Shown here piece after piece: positions 17,232 through 25,950 of a stretch of 63,567 bases of DNA (positions within the stretch are counted from its first letter, which is position 1; every line of letters begins with the position of its first letter). Under the pieces are notes generated by a model. That model was given only the letters and a program-made list of their open reading frames with translations. It ran no database searches and was not told the DNA's origin. This DNA comes from an uncultured Pseudomonadota bacterium (lineage in GTDB: Bacteria > Pseudomonadota > Gammaproteobacteria > Methylococcales > Methylomonadaceae), in the NCBI GenBank assembly GCA_903928965.1, contig CAIYSZ010000060.1, positions 1 through 63,567 on the forward strand, given 5' to 3'. A program made the translations under genes and the position numbers.

Positions 17232-18437
17232 TCAAGCGCTCAAACTTAAAAACCCTTGCTGGTACAAATGCCGCAATAAAGCCAGCTTGGTTTCCGCCGC
17301 CAACTCGCCCGGCACGTCCGCCAGCGCGAAATCCGGCAATCGGCTCAATCGCTCCAGCATGCTCCAAGCGCGGCGCGCCATCAACAAACTCCTGCCGTCG
17401 TAGACCAACAGCACATTATCGCCTTGCGGAACAATGTCATAGCGGTCCGCCGGGAGCATGCGCAAACGCGAACTTTCCGTCACCACCCGCGCCTCGATAT
17501 CAAACCCGTGCCCAAACTCGCTCCGCCCCGGATAACCCTCCCGCACCCGGCGGAAAAATTCCGCCACCGTCTCCTCCGCGGCCAGTTGCGACCGAAATGC
17601 GTCTATCAAGCGCACAAACTCCGCCGCCGTTTCGCGCACCGCCTCAGCGTCGTCGGCGAACCCTGGCGGCAACGCTTGCCGCAGCGGCGCGAACTCCTTG
17701 CAGGATTGCAACCATAAACTCGCCAGCTCGACGTAGGTATACACCGTCAAACCGAGAGTGACATGCAACGACGCCTGCGCGGAGGTATGCGCCGCGTGCA
17801 CGAATCCGCGCGGCAAATACAATAAATCCCCCGGACGCATATCCAATTCCAACAACAGCGGCGTCTCGGGAAACACGCCGGGGCGGAACGGCTGCGTCCG
17901 ATGCGGCAAACTCAGCGGCGGCGCGAAAATTTTCCAATGCTTGACGCCGGATATTTGCAGAATAAACACCTCGTGCGCGTCGTAATGCGGGGTAAAACCC
18001 TGGGCTCCGCCGGGGGTGATATAAATGTTGGTATGCACCGCGTGCCGAAAATCCGCCTCCACGCCGGCGGCCAAACGCCGTAGCGGCGGCCAGGCGCGAT
18101 GAAATCCAGGCAAGGACACAGTGGCTCCGGCGCGGTATTCCGCCTCCACCTTATGCAAATCCGGAACTCCGGTAAACACGATATCGCCGGCGTTGATGTC
18201 CTGGCAAAAGGCCTCCGGGTGCAAAAAAGCGCCCTGCTTGGACATTTGCAACGCCGGATAGCGCAACCCGCCGTAACTAATCGCGTCCCGCGCCTGCTCC
18301 AAGGTCAACAGATCATGATAAAACCGCGCATCGCCGCGCTGCAAATGCAACGGCCGCCGCTCCCAATATTCGGCGAAAAAGTCCGCCGCATCCAAGGGCG
18401 CGACTAAGTTACTGAAAGTTGAGAACTTGTCTGACAT
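17232..18437 (-). CDS. JmjC/cupin-4 ribosomal oxygenase-like protein
   Basis: The 401-residue protein matches the bacterial ribosomal oxygenases (RoxA/YcfD type), Fe(II)- and 2-oxoglutarate-dependent enzymes that hydroxylate an arginine of ribosomal protein L16. It has the N-terminal FFAEYWERRPL motif, the metal-binding H-x-D in FTPHYDAHEVFILQ, the segment GVKHWKIF and the distal histidine in LPRGFVHAAHTS. The C-terminal third is the winged-helix-like part of this family. Substrate assignment is by family only; paralogues with other ribosomal targets exist. It lies 62 bp downstream of rho on the same strand. Confidence 0.85.
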   Translation of the reverse strand: MSDKFSTFSNLVAPLDAADFFAEYWERRPLHLQRGDARFYHDLLTLEQARDAISYGGLRYPALQMSKQGAFLHPEAFCQDINAGDIVFTGVPDLHKVEAEYRAGATVSLPGFHRAWPPLRRLAAGVEADFRHAVHTNIYITPGGAQGFTPHYDAHEVFILQISGVKHWKIFAPPLSLPHRTQPFRPGVFPETPLLLELDMRPGDLLYLPRGFVHAAHTSAQASLHVTLGLTVYTYVELASLWLQSCKEFAPLRQALPPGFADDAEAVRETAAEFVRLIDAFRSQLAAEETVAEFFRRVREGYPGRSEFGHGFDIEARVVTESSRLRMLPADRYDIVPQGDNVLLVYDGRSLLMARRAWSMLERLSRLPDFALADVPGELAAETKLALLRHLYQQGFLSLSA

Positions 18438-18499
18438 GACTTCTAGGCCGCGGAAACGCTAACGAACAAACCACGCACAACTGGCGGACGAAAACCGCC

Positions 18500-19756
18500 C
18501 TAGCGCTTCATCGAATTAAAAAACTCGGCGTTGGTTTTAAAGTCCTTCATCTTGCCCAGCAAAAACTCCGATGCGGCCAACTCGTCCATGGGCTGCAATA
18601 TCTTGCGCAGAATCCAGGTTTTTTGCAACTCGTCCGGATCAACCAAATACTCCTCGCGGCGGGTGCCGGAACGATTGATGTTGATGGCCGGATAGACCCG
18701 TTTTTCGGCGATCTTGCGCTCCAGATGCAACTCCATGTTGCCGGTGCCCTTGAACTCCTCGAAAATCACCTCGTCCATGCGCGAACCGGTCTCCACCAGC
18801 GCGGTGGCGATAATGGTCAAACTGCCGCCTTCCTCGATATTCCGCGCCGCGCCGAAAAAGCGTTTCGGCTTCTCCAAAGCGTTGGCGTCCACGCCGCCGG
18901 ACAACAACTTGCCGGAAGACGGAACCACCATATTGTAGGCGCGCGCCAAACGGGTAACCGAATCTAACAAAATAACTACATCGTGCTTATGCTCCACCAA
19001 GCGGCGGGCTTTCTCGATCACCATCTCCGCTACTTGCACGTGGCGGGTGGCCGGCTCGTCAAAAGTACTGGAAACCACCTCGCCGCGCACGCAACGCTCC
19101 ATCTCGGTCACCTCTTCCGGCCGCTCGTCGATCAACAACACGATCAAATAACACTCCGGATTGTTCTCCGCTATCGCATGCGCGATGCTTTGCATGATCA
19201 TGGTCTTACCCGCCTTGGGCGGCGACACGATCAAACCGCGCTGGCCCTTGCCGATAGGCGCAATCAAATCAATGATCCGGCCGGTCAAATCCTCGCTGGT
19301 GCCGTTGCCTTGCTCCAGACGGAAACGCTTATTCGGAAATAGAGGAGTCAGATTGGAGAAAGAGATTTTATTCTTGGTGTTTTCCGGGGATTCAAAGTTA
19401 ATGCTCTCCACCTTAAGCATGGCGAAATAACGCTCGCCCTCTTTCGGCGGCCTAATCTTTCCGCTAATGGTGTCGCCGGTGCGCAGCCCGAAACGGCGGA
19501 TTTGGCTAGGAGAAACATAGATATCATCCGGCCCGGCCAGGTAAGACGCGCCTGGGGTGCGTAAAAAGCCGAAGCCATCCTGCAAAATCTCCAACACGCC
19601 GTCGCCGAAAATATCCTCGCCGCTCTTGGCTTGCTTTTTAAGAATGCAAAAAATTAACTCCTGCTTTCGGGCTCTGTCGATGTTTTCAAGTCCCAAGGAC
19701 TCGGCAATGGTAATGATTTCGCTGACTTGTTTTAGTTTTAATTCGGTTAGATTCAT
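18500..19756 (-). CDS. rho: Transcription termination factor Rho
   Basis: This is the hexameric RNA-dependent ATPase that ends transcription. At 418 residues it has the usual length: the N-terminal helical and cold-shock RNA-binding domain ([30 protein letters not shown]), Walker A PPKAGKTM, Walker [17 protein letters not shown], and the Q- and R-loop segments. It follows trxA by 176 bp on the same strand; that leader holds AT-rich sequence with no leader peptide start on the minus strand that I could see, but its length fits the usual Rho-dependent autoregulation. Confidence 0.98.
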   Translation of the reverse strand: MNLTELKLKQVSEIITIAESLGLENIDRARKQELIFCILKKQAKSGEDIFGDGVLEILQDGFGFLRTPGASYLAGPDDIYVSPSQIRRFGLRTGDTISGKIRPPKEGERYFAMLKVESINFESPENTKNKISFSNLTPLFPNKRFRLEQGNGTSEDLTGRIIDLIAPIGKGQRGLIVSPPKAGKTMIMQSIAHAIAENNPECYLIVLLIDERPEEVTEMERCVRGEVVSSTFDEPATRHVQVAEMVIEKARRLVEHKHDVVILLDSVTRLARAYNMVVPSSGKLLSGGVDANALEKPKRFFGAARNIEEGGSLTIIATALVETGSRMDEVIFEEFKGTGNMELHLERKIAEKRVYPAININRSGTRREEYLVDPDELQKTWILRKILQPMDELAASEFLLGKMKDFKTNAEFFNSMKR

Positions 19757-19932
19757 GTCGTGTAGGAAAAAAATTGCAAAGCGGCAGAACGCCGTTTACC
19801 GTGGGGGTGAATGAGGAAAAAATGAAGTTATGTAAACAAAGAATGTTAGATGTTCAATTCTAACGCAATAACCGGACTTCTCAAAGTATTTTTATGAAAA
19901 GCCCGATTTGAGCAAAGCGGACTGGACGCGGA

Positions 19933-20268
19933 TTAGATGTTGCTGTCGATGAACTTAACCAATTCAGCCTGCGGCAGCATGCCGACCTTGGTCGCTTGCA
20001 CCTCGCCGCCCTTGAACAGCATCAGGGTAGGAATGCCGCGCACGCCGTATTTTTGCGGAGTAGCGCTGTTTTCATCAATATTCAGCTTCACAATCTTAAC
20101 CTTGCCGCTGTAAGTTTCGGCCACGGTTTCAAGTATCGGAGCCAGCATTTTGCAGGGACCGCACCATTCAGCCCAATAATCCACCAAAACCGGCAGGTCC
20201 TCGCCCAACACGGCGCTGCTGAATTCATCGTCGGAAACATGAGTAATGTTGCTCACCTTATTCTCCAT
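19933..20268 (-). CDS. trxA: Thioredoxin 1
   Basis: The 111-residue protein is a complete thioredoxin, a cytoplasmic dithiol reductant for ribonucleotide reductase and others. The active site is W35-C36-G-P-C39 in YWAEWCGPCKM, and the cis-proline loop GVRGIPTLMLF is present. It is transcribed away from rhlB and toward rho, the arrangement found in enteric bacteria. A near-consensus promoter stands just upstream. Confidence 0.98.
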   Translation of the reverse strand: MENKVSNITHVSDDEFSSAVLGEDLPVLVDYWAEWCGPCKMLAPILETVAETYSGKVKIVKLNIDENSATPQKYGVRGIPTLMLFKGGEVQATKVGMLPQAELVKFIDSNI

Positions 20269-20287
20269 TTATGTTTACAATGTGGAA

Positions 20288-20316
20288 ACTATAGAATCCC
20301 CGCGCCTTGCTGTCAA
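20288..20316 (-). promoter_or_regulatory. trxA promoter
   Basis: On the minus strand a consensus TTGACA (20316-20311) and TATAGT (20293-20288) are separated by exactly 17 bp; the -10 box ends 19 bp before the trxA ATG. It lies in the 91-bp divergent region shared with rhlB. Confidence 0.8.
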
Positions 20317-20359
20317 TCGTTATTTAAACATCCCGCGTTTTGAGTTATGCTATTAGACT

Positions 20360-21814
20360 ATGAGCAAAACACATTTAACCCAAACCAGATTCAGCAATCT
20401 GGAGCTATCCGACTCCATTGTTAAAAGCTTGAAGGAAGCGGGATTCACGCACTGCACACCGATACAGGACAAATCCCTGCCATTGGCGTTGCGCGGCAAG
20501 GACGTAGCCGGCCAAGCGCAAACAGGCACCGGCAAGACCGCCGCCTTTCTACTGGCCGCCTTTCAACAACTGTTAAACGATGAAAGTGAAAAAATCAAGA
20601 ATCCAAGAGCCATTATTCTCGCCCCCACCCGCGAATTGGCCATCCAGATTCACAAAGACGCGCTGCACATCGGCCAGTTTTTGAATTTCAAATACGCCTT
20701 GCTCTATGGCGGCGTCGACTACCAAAAGCAGCTGGACAAAGTCAAAACCTCGGTCGACATCGTCATCGGCACCCCCGGCCGCATCATCGATTTTTACAAA
20801 CAAGGCGCGCTGGCGCTGGATAACATACAAGTCATGGTGCTTGACGAAGCCGACCGCATGTTCGACCTCGGCTTCATCAAAGACATTCGCTTTCTGTTGC
20901 GCCGGATGCCGCCGGCGGAAAAACGCCTCAACCTGCTGTTCTCGGCCACCTTGTCCTACAAAGTCACCGAACTGGCCTACGAACACATGAACAACCCGGT
21001 GCTGGTACGCATAGAATCCGAGGAAGTCACCAACAAAGCCATCAAACAAATCGCCTACTGCCCGGCCAACGAGCAAAAAATCCCGCTGCTGCTAGGCCTA
21101 TTGCGGCAACGCCAGCCGCTGCGCTGCATCGTATTCGTCAACACCAAGCGCGCCGCCGAAACGCTGGACGACTACCTGAGCGCCAACGGCCAAAGCACCG
21201 CCATGCTCAGCGGCGACGTACCGCAGGAAAAACGCCAGCGCCTGCTGAACGACTTCCAGGAAAACCGCGTCAAGCTGCTGATCGCCACCGACGTCGCCGC
21301 GCGCGGCTTGCACATCCCCGACGTCTCGCACGTATTTAACTTTGACCTGCCGCAAGACGTGGAAGACTACGTGCACCGCATCGGCCGCACCGCCCGCTTC
21401 GGGGCCAGCGGCGAAGCCATCAGCTTTATCTGCGAGGAATACGCCTACTCCATGCCGGACATCGAAGAATACATTGGCGCCAGAGTGCCGATCGAAGCCA
21501 TCACCCCGGACTTATTAGCCGAGCAGATCATTGCGCCGCCACCGCGCGAACGAGAGCGCGCCGCCCACGGCGACAAACGCGGCCCGCGGCAACGGCAAAA
21601 AAACCGGGAATCGGCTAACCCAAACCCGGCAATAACTGACGAAAATCCGCAATCGCCGGAAACTCCGCGGCCTGACGCGGCGGCTGCCGGCTATCCGGAC
21701 AACTTACCGCCACCAGATGCCTCAAGCCAAACACCGCCGCCGAGCGCAGCACCGGAAGACTATCATCCACCAATAGCGAACTCTCCGGCGCAAACGGATG
21801 AACCGCCCGCATAG
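20360..21814 (+). CDS. rhlB: DEAD-box RNA helicase RhlB with long disordered tail
   Basis: The protein shows all DEAD-box motifs in order: the Q motif (CTPIQDKSLP), AQTGTGKTAAF, PTRELA, GTPGR, DEAD, SAT, ARGLHIPD and HRIGRTAR. Together with its place divergent from trxA this identifies RhlB, the helicase of the RNA degradosome. E. coli RhlB has 421 residues; this one has 484. The last 66 residues (from 419) are Pro/Asn/Glu-rich, likely disordered, and lie antisense to the end of yrfG. No Shine-Dalgarno sequence is visible before the ATG. Confidence 0.95.
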   Translation: MSKTHLTQTRFSNLELSDSIVKSLKEAGFTHCTPIQDKSLPLALRGKDVAGQAQTGTGKTAAFLLAAFQQLLNDESEKIKNPRAIILAPTRELAIQIHKDALHIGQFLNFKYALLYGGVDYQKQLDKVKTSVDIVIGTPGRIIDFYKQGALALDNIQVMVLDEADRMFDLGFIKDIRFLLRRMPPAEKRLNLLFSATLSYKVTELAYEHMNNPVLVRIESEEVTNKAIKQIAYCPANEQKIPLLLGLLRQRQPLRCIVFVNTKRAAETLDDYLSANGQSTAMLSGDVPQEKRQRLLNDFQENRVKLLIATDVAARGLHIPDVSHVFNFDLPQDVEDYVHRIGRTARFGASGEAISFICEEYAYSMPDIEEYIGARVPIEAITPDLLAEQIIAPPPRERERAAHGDKRGPRQRQKNRESANPNPAITDENPQSPETPRPDAAAAGYPDNLPPPDASSQTPPPSAAPEDYHPPIANSPAQTDEPPA

Positions 21815-22274
21815 CCGGCCAAAACCCCGCTTGTTCCTTGGCCAAGCCGAAATCGTGCGAACAAACGATGGCGTCGAAAAACGTGTGCAGACACGTTTTT
21901 TCCATTTTTAGATTCAAACTGTCTCGGTGCGCGTTGGTCACCAGCAACAAGCGTTTGCCGGCCGCGCGCGCCGCGTCCAAAAAGTCCGTCACATGCGGAT
22001 GCACCGCTATCAAACCGGCAATCTCCTGCTTCAGGCCGGCGATATCCAATTCCAACTCGGCGCTCCAGAAATCCAGGCAATACCACTCCAAGCGCCCCTC
22101 CATCGCCTTGAAGCGCGGCTCTAGCTCCGCCTTGGCGGCCGACAAACTCAAACCGTGCAATTCCGCGTAGCGCAACGGCACAAACTCCTTCCAGAAATGG
22201 TTATCGAAATTCAAATCCAGCAAAGTGCCGTCCATATCCAGCATCACCGTTGAGATTTCCGGCCAATTAAGCAT
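21615..22274 (-). CDS. yrfG: GMP/IMP nucleotidase YrfG-like HAD hydrolase
   Basis: From the ATG at 22274 the 219-residue protein is a HAD-superfamily phosphatase with motif I DMDGTLLDLNFDN, motif II LLLVTNAHRDS, the lysine helper in HDFGLAKEQ, and motif III SLLVDDSLPVL. Length and the DLNFDNHFW motif match YrfG, which dephosphorylates purine nucleotides. It is divergent from nudE, and the two are also near each other in E. coli. Its last 200 bp are overlapped by rhlB on the other strand. Confidence 0.9.
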   Translation of the reverse strand: MLNWPEISTVMLDMDGTLLDLNFDNHFWKEFVPLRYAELHGLSLSAAKAELEPRFKAMEGRLEWYCLDFWSAELELDIAGLKQEIAGLIAVHPHVTDFLDAARAAGKRLLLVTNAHRDSLNLKMEKTCLHTFFDAIVCSHDFGLAKEQAGFWPAMRAVHPFAPESSLLVDDSLPVLRSAAVFGLRHLVAVSCPDSRQPPRQAAEFPAIADFRQLLPGLG

Positions 22275-22401
22275 AAACAAATTCCTAGACTGAACCTTTG
22301 GAGAAAAAACCGGGTTAAAAAAAACCGCATCAAAAAAAAGATAGTAACCAAAAACCGGCCGCGTTACCATCTACATTCATTTCGACCTAGCCGCCGCTCC
22401 A

Positions 22402-22953
22402 ATGACCCGAAAGACGCCCATCATACACCAACAAACCATCATCGCCAGCACCCGCCAGTTCAGCATCGAACAACTGGAGCTGGAATTTCCGGGCGGTGAA
22501 ATGCGCAGTTACGAACGCCTGGTGCGCCGCTCCGGCCACGGCGCGGTATTGATCGTGCCGCTGTTGGATGCAGACACCGTATTACTGGTGCGCGAATACG
22601 CCGCCGGACTGCACCGCTACGAGCTTGGCCTGCCCAAGGGTAAAATCGACCCCGGCGAGGATGCCTTAGGCGCAGCCAACCGCGAACTTAAGGAAGAAGT
22701 CGGCTACGGAGCCAGCCGCCTGACTCGGCTGCACACCGTATCCCTGGCGCCGGCCTATCTAGAACACACTATCGAAATTATTTTGGCCGAACAACTTTAC
22801 CCGGAAAAATTGCCCGGCGACGAACCGGAAGAGTTGGAAGTAGTGCCATGGCCGCTGCATCGCATCACTGAACTGCTCGCCGGCGGTGAATGCAGCGAGG
22901 CGCGCACCATCGCCGCCCTCTACCTGACCGCGGACCATTTACGCCACCGCTGA
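22402..22953 (+). CDS. nudE: ADP compounds hydrolase NudE (Nudix)
   Basis: The 183-residue protein has the full Nudix box (GKIDPGED through RELKEEVGYG) and NudE-specific surroundings (YERLVRRSGHGAVLIVP, LVREYAAGLHRYELGLP). NudE hydrolyses ADP-ribose, NADH and Ap-n-A dinucleotides. It reads away from yrfG across a 127-bp region and ends 97 bp before the heptosyltransferase gene. Confidence 0.92.
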   Translation: MTRKTPIIHQQTIIASTRQFSIEQLELEFPGGEMRSYERLVRRSGHGAVLIVPLLDADTVLLVREYAAGLHRYELGLPKGKIDPGEDALGAANRELKEEVGYGASRLTRLHTVSLAPAYLEHTIEIILAEQLYPEKLPGDEPEELEVVPWPLHRITELLAGGECSEARTIAALYLTADHLRHR

Positions 22954-22984
22954 ACCGGCCGGTTCGACTTTTTCACGGCTGCGC

Positions 22985-23013
22985 TTGATTTGCCGGCGGC
23001 GGATTAATATACT
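22985..23013 (+). promoter_or_regulatory. Promoter of the heptosyltransferase gene
   Basis: TTGATT (22985-22990) and TATACT (23008-23013) are 17 bp apart; the -10 box ends 37 bp before the ATG at 23051. This supports independent transcription from nudE. Confidence 0.6.
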
Positions 23014-23050
23014 TTAGCGATTAACCTGTACGGACGCGCCCCTTTTACCC

Positions 23051-24319
23051 ATGACCGAACAAGCCGAAACCCAAACCCAAGCAACCCAGGAATCCGGCGC
23101 GCCCCAACAAGCCGCCGCTTCCGCTCAAGAACCCAAAAAACAAAACTTCCCGCCCGCCGCCCCGGTTCCCACCCAAAAAGGCCCGACCGGCATCCAATAT
23201 GATTTTAACGACGGCTGCCGGGTATTGGTGGACGAAGGTCAATGGCGCATCCGCATCTCGGACCTAGACACCGGTAATATTTTGTTTGAAACCCAATTCG
23301 GCAAAGGCTGGGTCAACAGCACCAAACGCTATTACGTGCGCTACCGCCTGGAAGTCTGGAGCGGCGAACAAGCGCTGTTGCAACACGACTACGACGCCCG
23401 CGACCGCGACGTCCTAGTCCTGCTGCCGGTCGGCACCCTGGGCGACACCCTGGGCTGGCTGCCCTACGCCGTCAAATTCCAACAACAACACCAATGCCGC
23501 CTGACCCTAGGCATGGCCGCCGTATTGATTCCCTTGTTCAAGGAAGTCTACCCGGACATCAACTTCATTAGCCACGAGGACGTCAAGGCGGAAAATTATT
23601 ACGCCACCTACCGCATCGGTTTGTTCTTCGACGACGAAGCCTGCGTGCATCAACCCTGCGACTTCCGCCTGGTCGGCCTGCATCGTACCGCCGGCTACAT
23701 ACTTGGCGTCGACCCGAACGAGCAGCCGCCGAAAATCCACCTGCCCGACGCCAGCCGGCCCATTCCGGAACCCTATGTTTGCATCGCCACCCAAAGCACC
23801 TGCCAAAGCAAATACTGGAACAACCCCCACGGCTGGCGTGAAATCGTTCAGTTTCTGAAACAACACGGCTACCGCGTCATCTGCATAGACCAAAAACCGG
23901 TGCACGGGCATAACATCGTCTGGAACCACATTCCCTACGGCGCGGAAGACCAAACCGGCAACATTCCGCTGCCGGAACGCGCCCGCTGGCTCAAACACGC
24001 CGCTTTCTTCATCGGCCTCAGCAGCGGCCTGTCCTGGCTGGCCTGGGCCATGGAAATACCGGTGGTCATGATAAGCGGCATCACCCACCCGACCAACGAA
24101 TTTCACACCCCGTACCGCATCATCAACTACCACGTCTGCAATAGCTGCTGGAACGACGTGCGCGTCCGCTTCGACCACCACGACTTCCTCTGGTGCCCGC
24201 GCCAAAAAGACACCCCGCGCCAATTTGAATGCACCCGCCTCATCACCCCGGACGCGGTGAAAAACGTGATTCGCACGATACCGGGGTTTGGCGGAAAAAA
24301 AATTGAGGCGGCTGTTTAA
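23051..24319 (+). CDS. Autotransporter strand-loop-strand O-heptosyltransferase
   Basis: The 422-residue cytoplasmic enzyme resembles the BAHT family (TibC/Aah), which form dodecamers and add heptose to serines of autotransporter passenger repeats. After a Gln/Ala/Pro-rich leader of about 45 residues come the N-terminal beta domain (YDFNDGCRVLV), a GT-B-like core (VLLPVGTLGDTLGWLPY, CIATQSTCQSKYWNNPHGW, FIGLSSGLSWLAWA) and a cysteine set near the end (VCNSCW, LWCPRQ, FECTR) that matches the four-cysteine iron site known in TibC. No autotransporter with matching repeats lies within the window, so the substrate must be elsewhere. Confidence 0.88.
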   Translation: MTEQAETQTQATQESGAPQQAAASAQEPKKQNFPPAAPVPTQKGPTGIQYDFNDGCRVLVDEGQWRIRISDLDTGNILFETQFGKGWVNSTKRYYVRYRLEVWSGEQALLQHDYDARDRDVLVLLPVGTLGDTLGWLPYAVKFQQQHQCRLTLGMAAVLIPLFKEVYPDINFISHEDVKAENYYATYRIGLFFDDEACVHQPCDFRLVGLHRTAGYILGVDPNEQPPKIHLPDASRPIPEPYVCIATQSTCQSKYWNNPHGWREIVQFLKQHGYRVICIDQKPVHGHNIVWNHIPYGAEDQTGNIPLPERARWLKHAAFFIGLSSGLSWLAWAMEIPVVMISGITHPTNEFHTPYRIINYHVCNSCWNDVRVRFDHHDFLWCPRQKDTPRQFECTRLITPDAVKNVIRTIPGFGGKKIEAAV

Positions 24320-24366
24320 GTTAGGACAATCGCGCAAGGCAAAAAACCGTCGGCTTCGTCTCCGGC

Positions 24367-24475
24367 CTTGGCGGCCGGGAACGGCTGTCGGGGGACGCCG
24401 TGAACCCCTCCATGGGGGCTTGGGGTCGGCATCCTAAGCCTCCCGCACCCCCGCCAACGGTTCCCGGCCGCCAAG
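24367..24475. repeat. Dispersed palindromic repeat, copy A (MITE/REP-like)
   Basis: A 109-bp element bounded by perfect 16-bp terminal inverted repeats (24367-24382, CTTGGCGGCCGGGAAC, with 24460-24475). Its interior contains CCGTGAACCCCTCCATGGGGGCT and a smaller hairpin around GGCATCCTAAGCC. The same interior occurs, inverted, in the copy at 41325-41438 and in degenerate form near 39160. It carries no gene. It lies between the heptosyltransferase gene and the restriction-modification island. The rest of this 263-bp gap (to 24582) holds nothing I can name. Confidence 0.8.
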
Positions 24476-24582
24476 ACCTAGGGTAGTTGGTTTACTTCAA
24501 AGTTTTTCCCAGCTAAAGCTGGTAGCCCCTTTAAGTTATCGAAGACCTAGCTCTCCCTCGAATTTACACTCCAATATTGCCG

Positions 24583-24987
24583 CTACTCATCAATAAAACT
24601 TCTAATTTTAAACGTAATATATTCCTTATCCCTCAACTCGCACTCCCAAATAACCAACACCTTCCAACCTGAGTTTTCCAATTTCTGATAAATCTCCTTA
24701 TCGCGCTGTTTATTCCGCTCAAGCTTAGGCAGCCAATAATCAGTATTCGATTTAGGCGGCGTCGCCTCTCCGCATCCCGAATGCTGATGCCAGAAACAAC
24801 CGTGCACAAAAATCACTTTGCGCCGGCCCGGAAAAACCAGATCGGGTTTACCGGGCAAATCTTTAACGTGTAAACGGTAACGGTATCCCAAACTATAAAC
24901 CAAGCGCCGCACCATCATTTCCGGCGCGGTATCCTGACTTTTGACCGCGCGCATGGTTCGGCTGCGTAACTCAGTTGGCGTTTGCAT
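24583..24987 (-). CDS. vsr: Very short patch repair endonuclease Vsr
   Basis: The 134-residue protein is a full Vsr, which nicks 5' of T in T:G mismatches arising from deamination of 5-methylcytosine. Visible motifs are RSRTMRAVKSQDTAPE, the catalytic aspartate in GKPDLVF and the metal/zinc-site residues in FVHGCFWHQHSGC. It lies 15 bp downstream of the DUF4928 gene, in one transcription unit with the cytosine methyltransferase whose mutagenic side effect it repairs. Confidence 0.95.
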   Translation of the reverse strand: MQTPTELRSRTMRAVKSQDTAPEMMVRRLVYSLGYRYRLHVKDLPGKPDLVFPGRRKVIFVHGCFWHQHSGCGEATPPKSNTDYWLPKLERNKQRDKEIYQKLENSGWKVLVIWECELRDKEYITFKIRSFIDE

Positions 24988-25002
24988 CGCGCGGCTTCTG
25001 CC

Positions 25003-25950
25003 TTACCGTTTCAGTTCGATTTTCAAACTAGGATCAGTTTCAACTTCATCCACAATCTGATTGTAGCGTTCCACCAAATCATTTACAGCCGTGCGCCGGC
25101 CGGCGGCCGCAAATCCGCCTAACTCATAAAGATTCGCCGCGACGAATTGCTCCACCTCGAAAACGTCAATTCTATCGCCCAGGCCTGAATTTCCCGCCAA
25201 ACCTTCCGCCACAGGCAGCCCTTTTTTACCGGTCACGATCAATGGACGCAACCCCGCGTCAAGATTATCGCGGCATTTAAGAATTAACGATTCGCCAGGC
25301 GATGTGGTGACATGCATCGCCACATCGCCGACAAGAAAATCGCCCGCCCGCCGGGTAGGCGCGTCCGCCGTCGAAAAACTGTTATGGACAAGCGCGCCGC
25401 GCGGCAGCACGCAATCCAGCTTCGCTCCAACCAAATGCTGCATCACAGCCCCGGCGTAATACACCCCAGGCGTGGTCTTCTGACGCTCTTCGGCCTGTAG
25501 TAGGACATCGCCTACAACAGTTCGCAGGCTACGCGAGGCGTCAAGCCTGATTTTGAAAGGTTTCGCCGCGAAAAACTCATGTACACGGTAAATCCAGAAA
25601 CGTTCAATCGCATCAAGATCAAGGGCGCCAGCTTGCTCCCGGTAAAGATCGTTCAGCAACGCAACATACATGCGCATATTGTTAAGACTGCCCCGGCTAG
25701 TGCGCCCGCCTTCACTAGCCAAAACCCGGTCTATGCCGTGCCGCAGCAAAATGCTCTGCACTGCAATCTTGCCAAGGCCCAGTACCTGCCCGCCGCCTTC
25801 GGTAATCAGATTTTCCGCATCAAGCGGCAAACCCATGGTTTTAGCATGTTGCGTTACCACTAGCGCCACGCAGAGCGAACCCTTGCCGCGAAAGCCTTTG
25901 TCCGCAACAAAGCGCGAGAGTTCTTTTTCCAAAATTTTAATCCTGCTCAA
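25003..25950 (-). CDS. DUF4928 protein, putative restriction endonuclease
   Basis: The 315-residue protein fits the DUF4928 family, which is found beside DNA cytosine methyltransferases. The known association and the gene order (start overlapping the dcm stop, ATGA) suggest that it is the restriction partner. I see conserved-looking segments GFRGKGSLCVALVVTQ near the N-terminus, LVGDVAMHV and ESLILKCRDN in the middle, and DVFEVEQFVAANLYEL near the end. The middle part could be a PD-(D/E)XK-like core, but the spacing is not classical. The recognition site is unknown. Confidence 0.75.
   Translation of the reverse strand: MSRIKILEKELSRFVADKGFRGKGSLCVALVVTQHAKTMGLPLDAENLITEGGGQVLGLGKIAVQSILLRHGIDRVLASEGGRTSRGSLNNMRMYVALLNDLYREQAGALDLDAIERFWIYRVHEFFAAKPFKIRLDASRSLRTVVGDVLLQAEERQKTTPGVYYAGAVMQHLVGAKLDCVLPRGALVHNSFSTADAPTRRAGDFLVGDVAMHVTTSPGESLILKCRDNLDAGLRPLIVTGKKGLPVAEGLAGNSGLGDRIDVFEVEQFVAANLYELGGFAAAGRRTAVNDLVERYNQIVDEVETDPSLKIELKR

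Noticed and set aside
18438-19932. A rho leader peptide between trxA and rho
   Set aside because: No ATG or GTG with a ribosome site and a short frame is present on the minus strand in the 176-bp leader (19757-19932).
23507-24337. A 276-codon minus-strand frame opposite the heptosyltransferase gene
   Set aside because: Val/Ala/Asp-rich shadow composition and no recognisable motif; the plus-strand gene has clear family motifs and a promoter.
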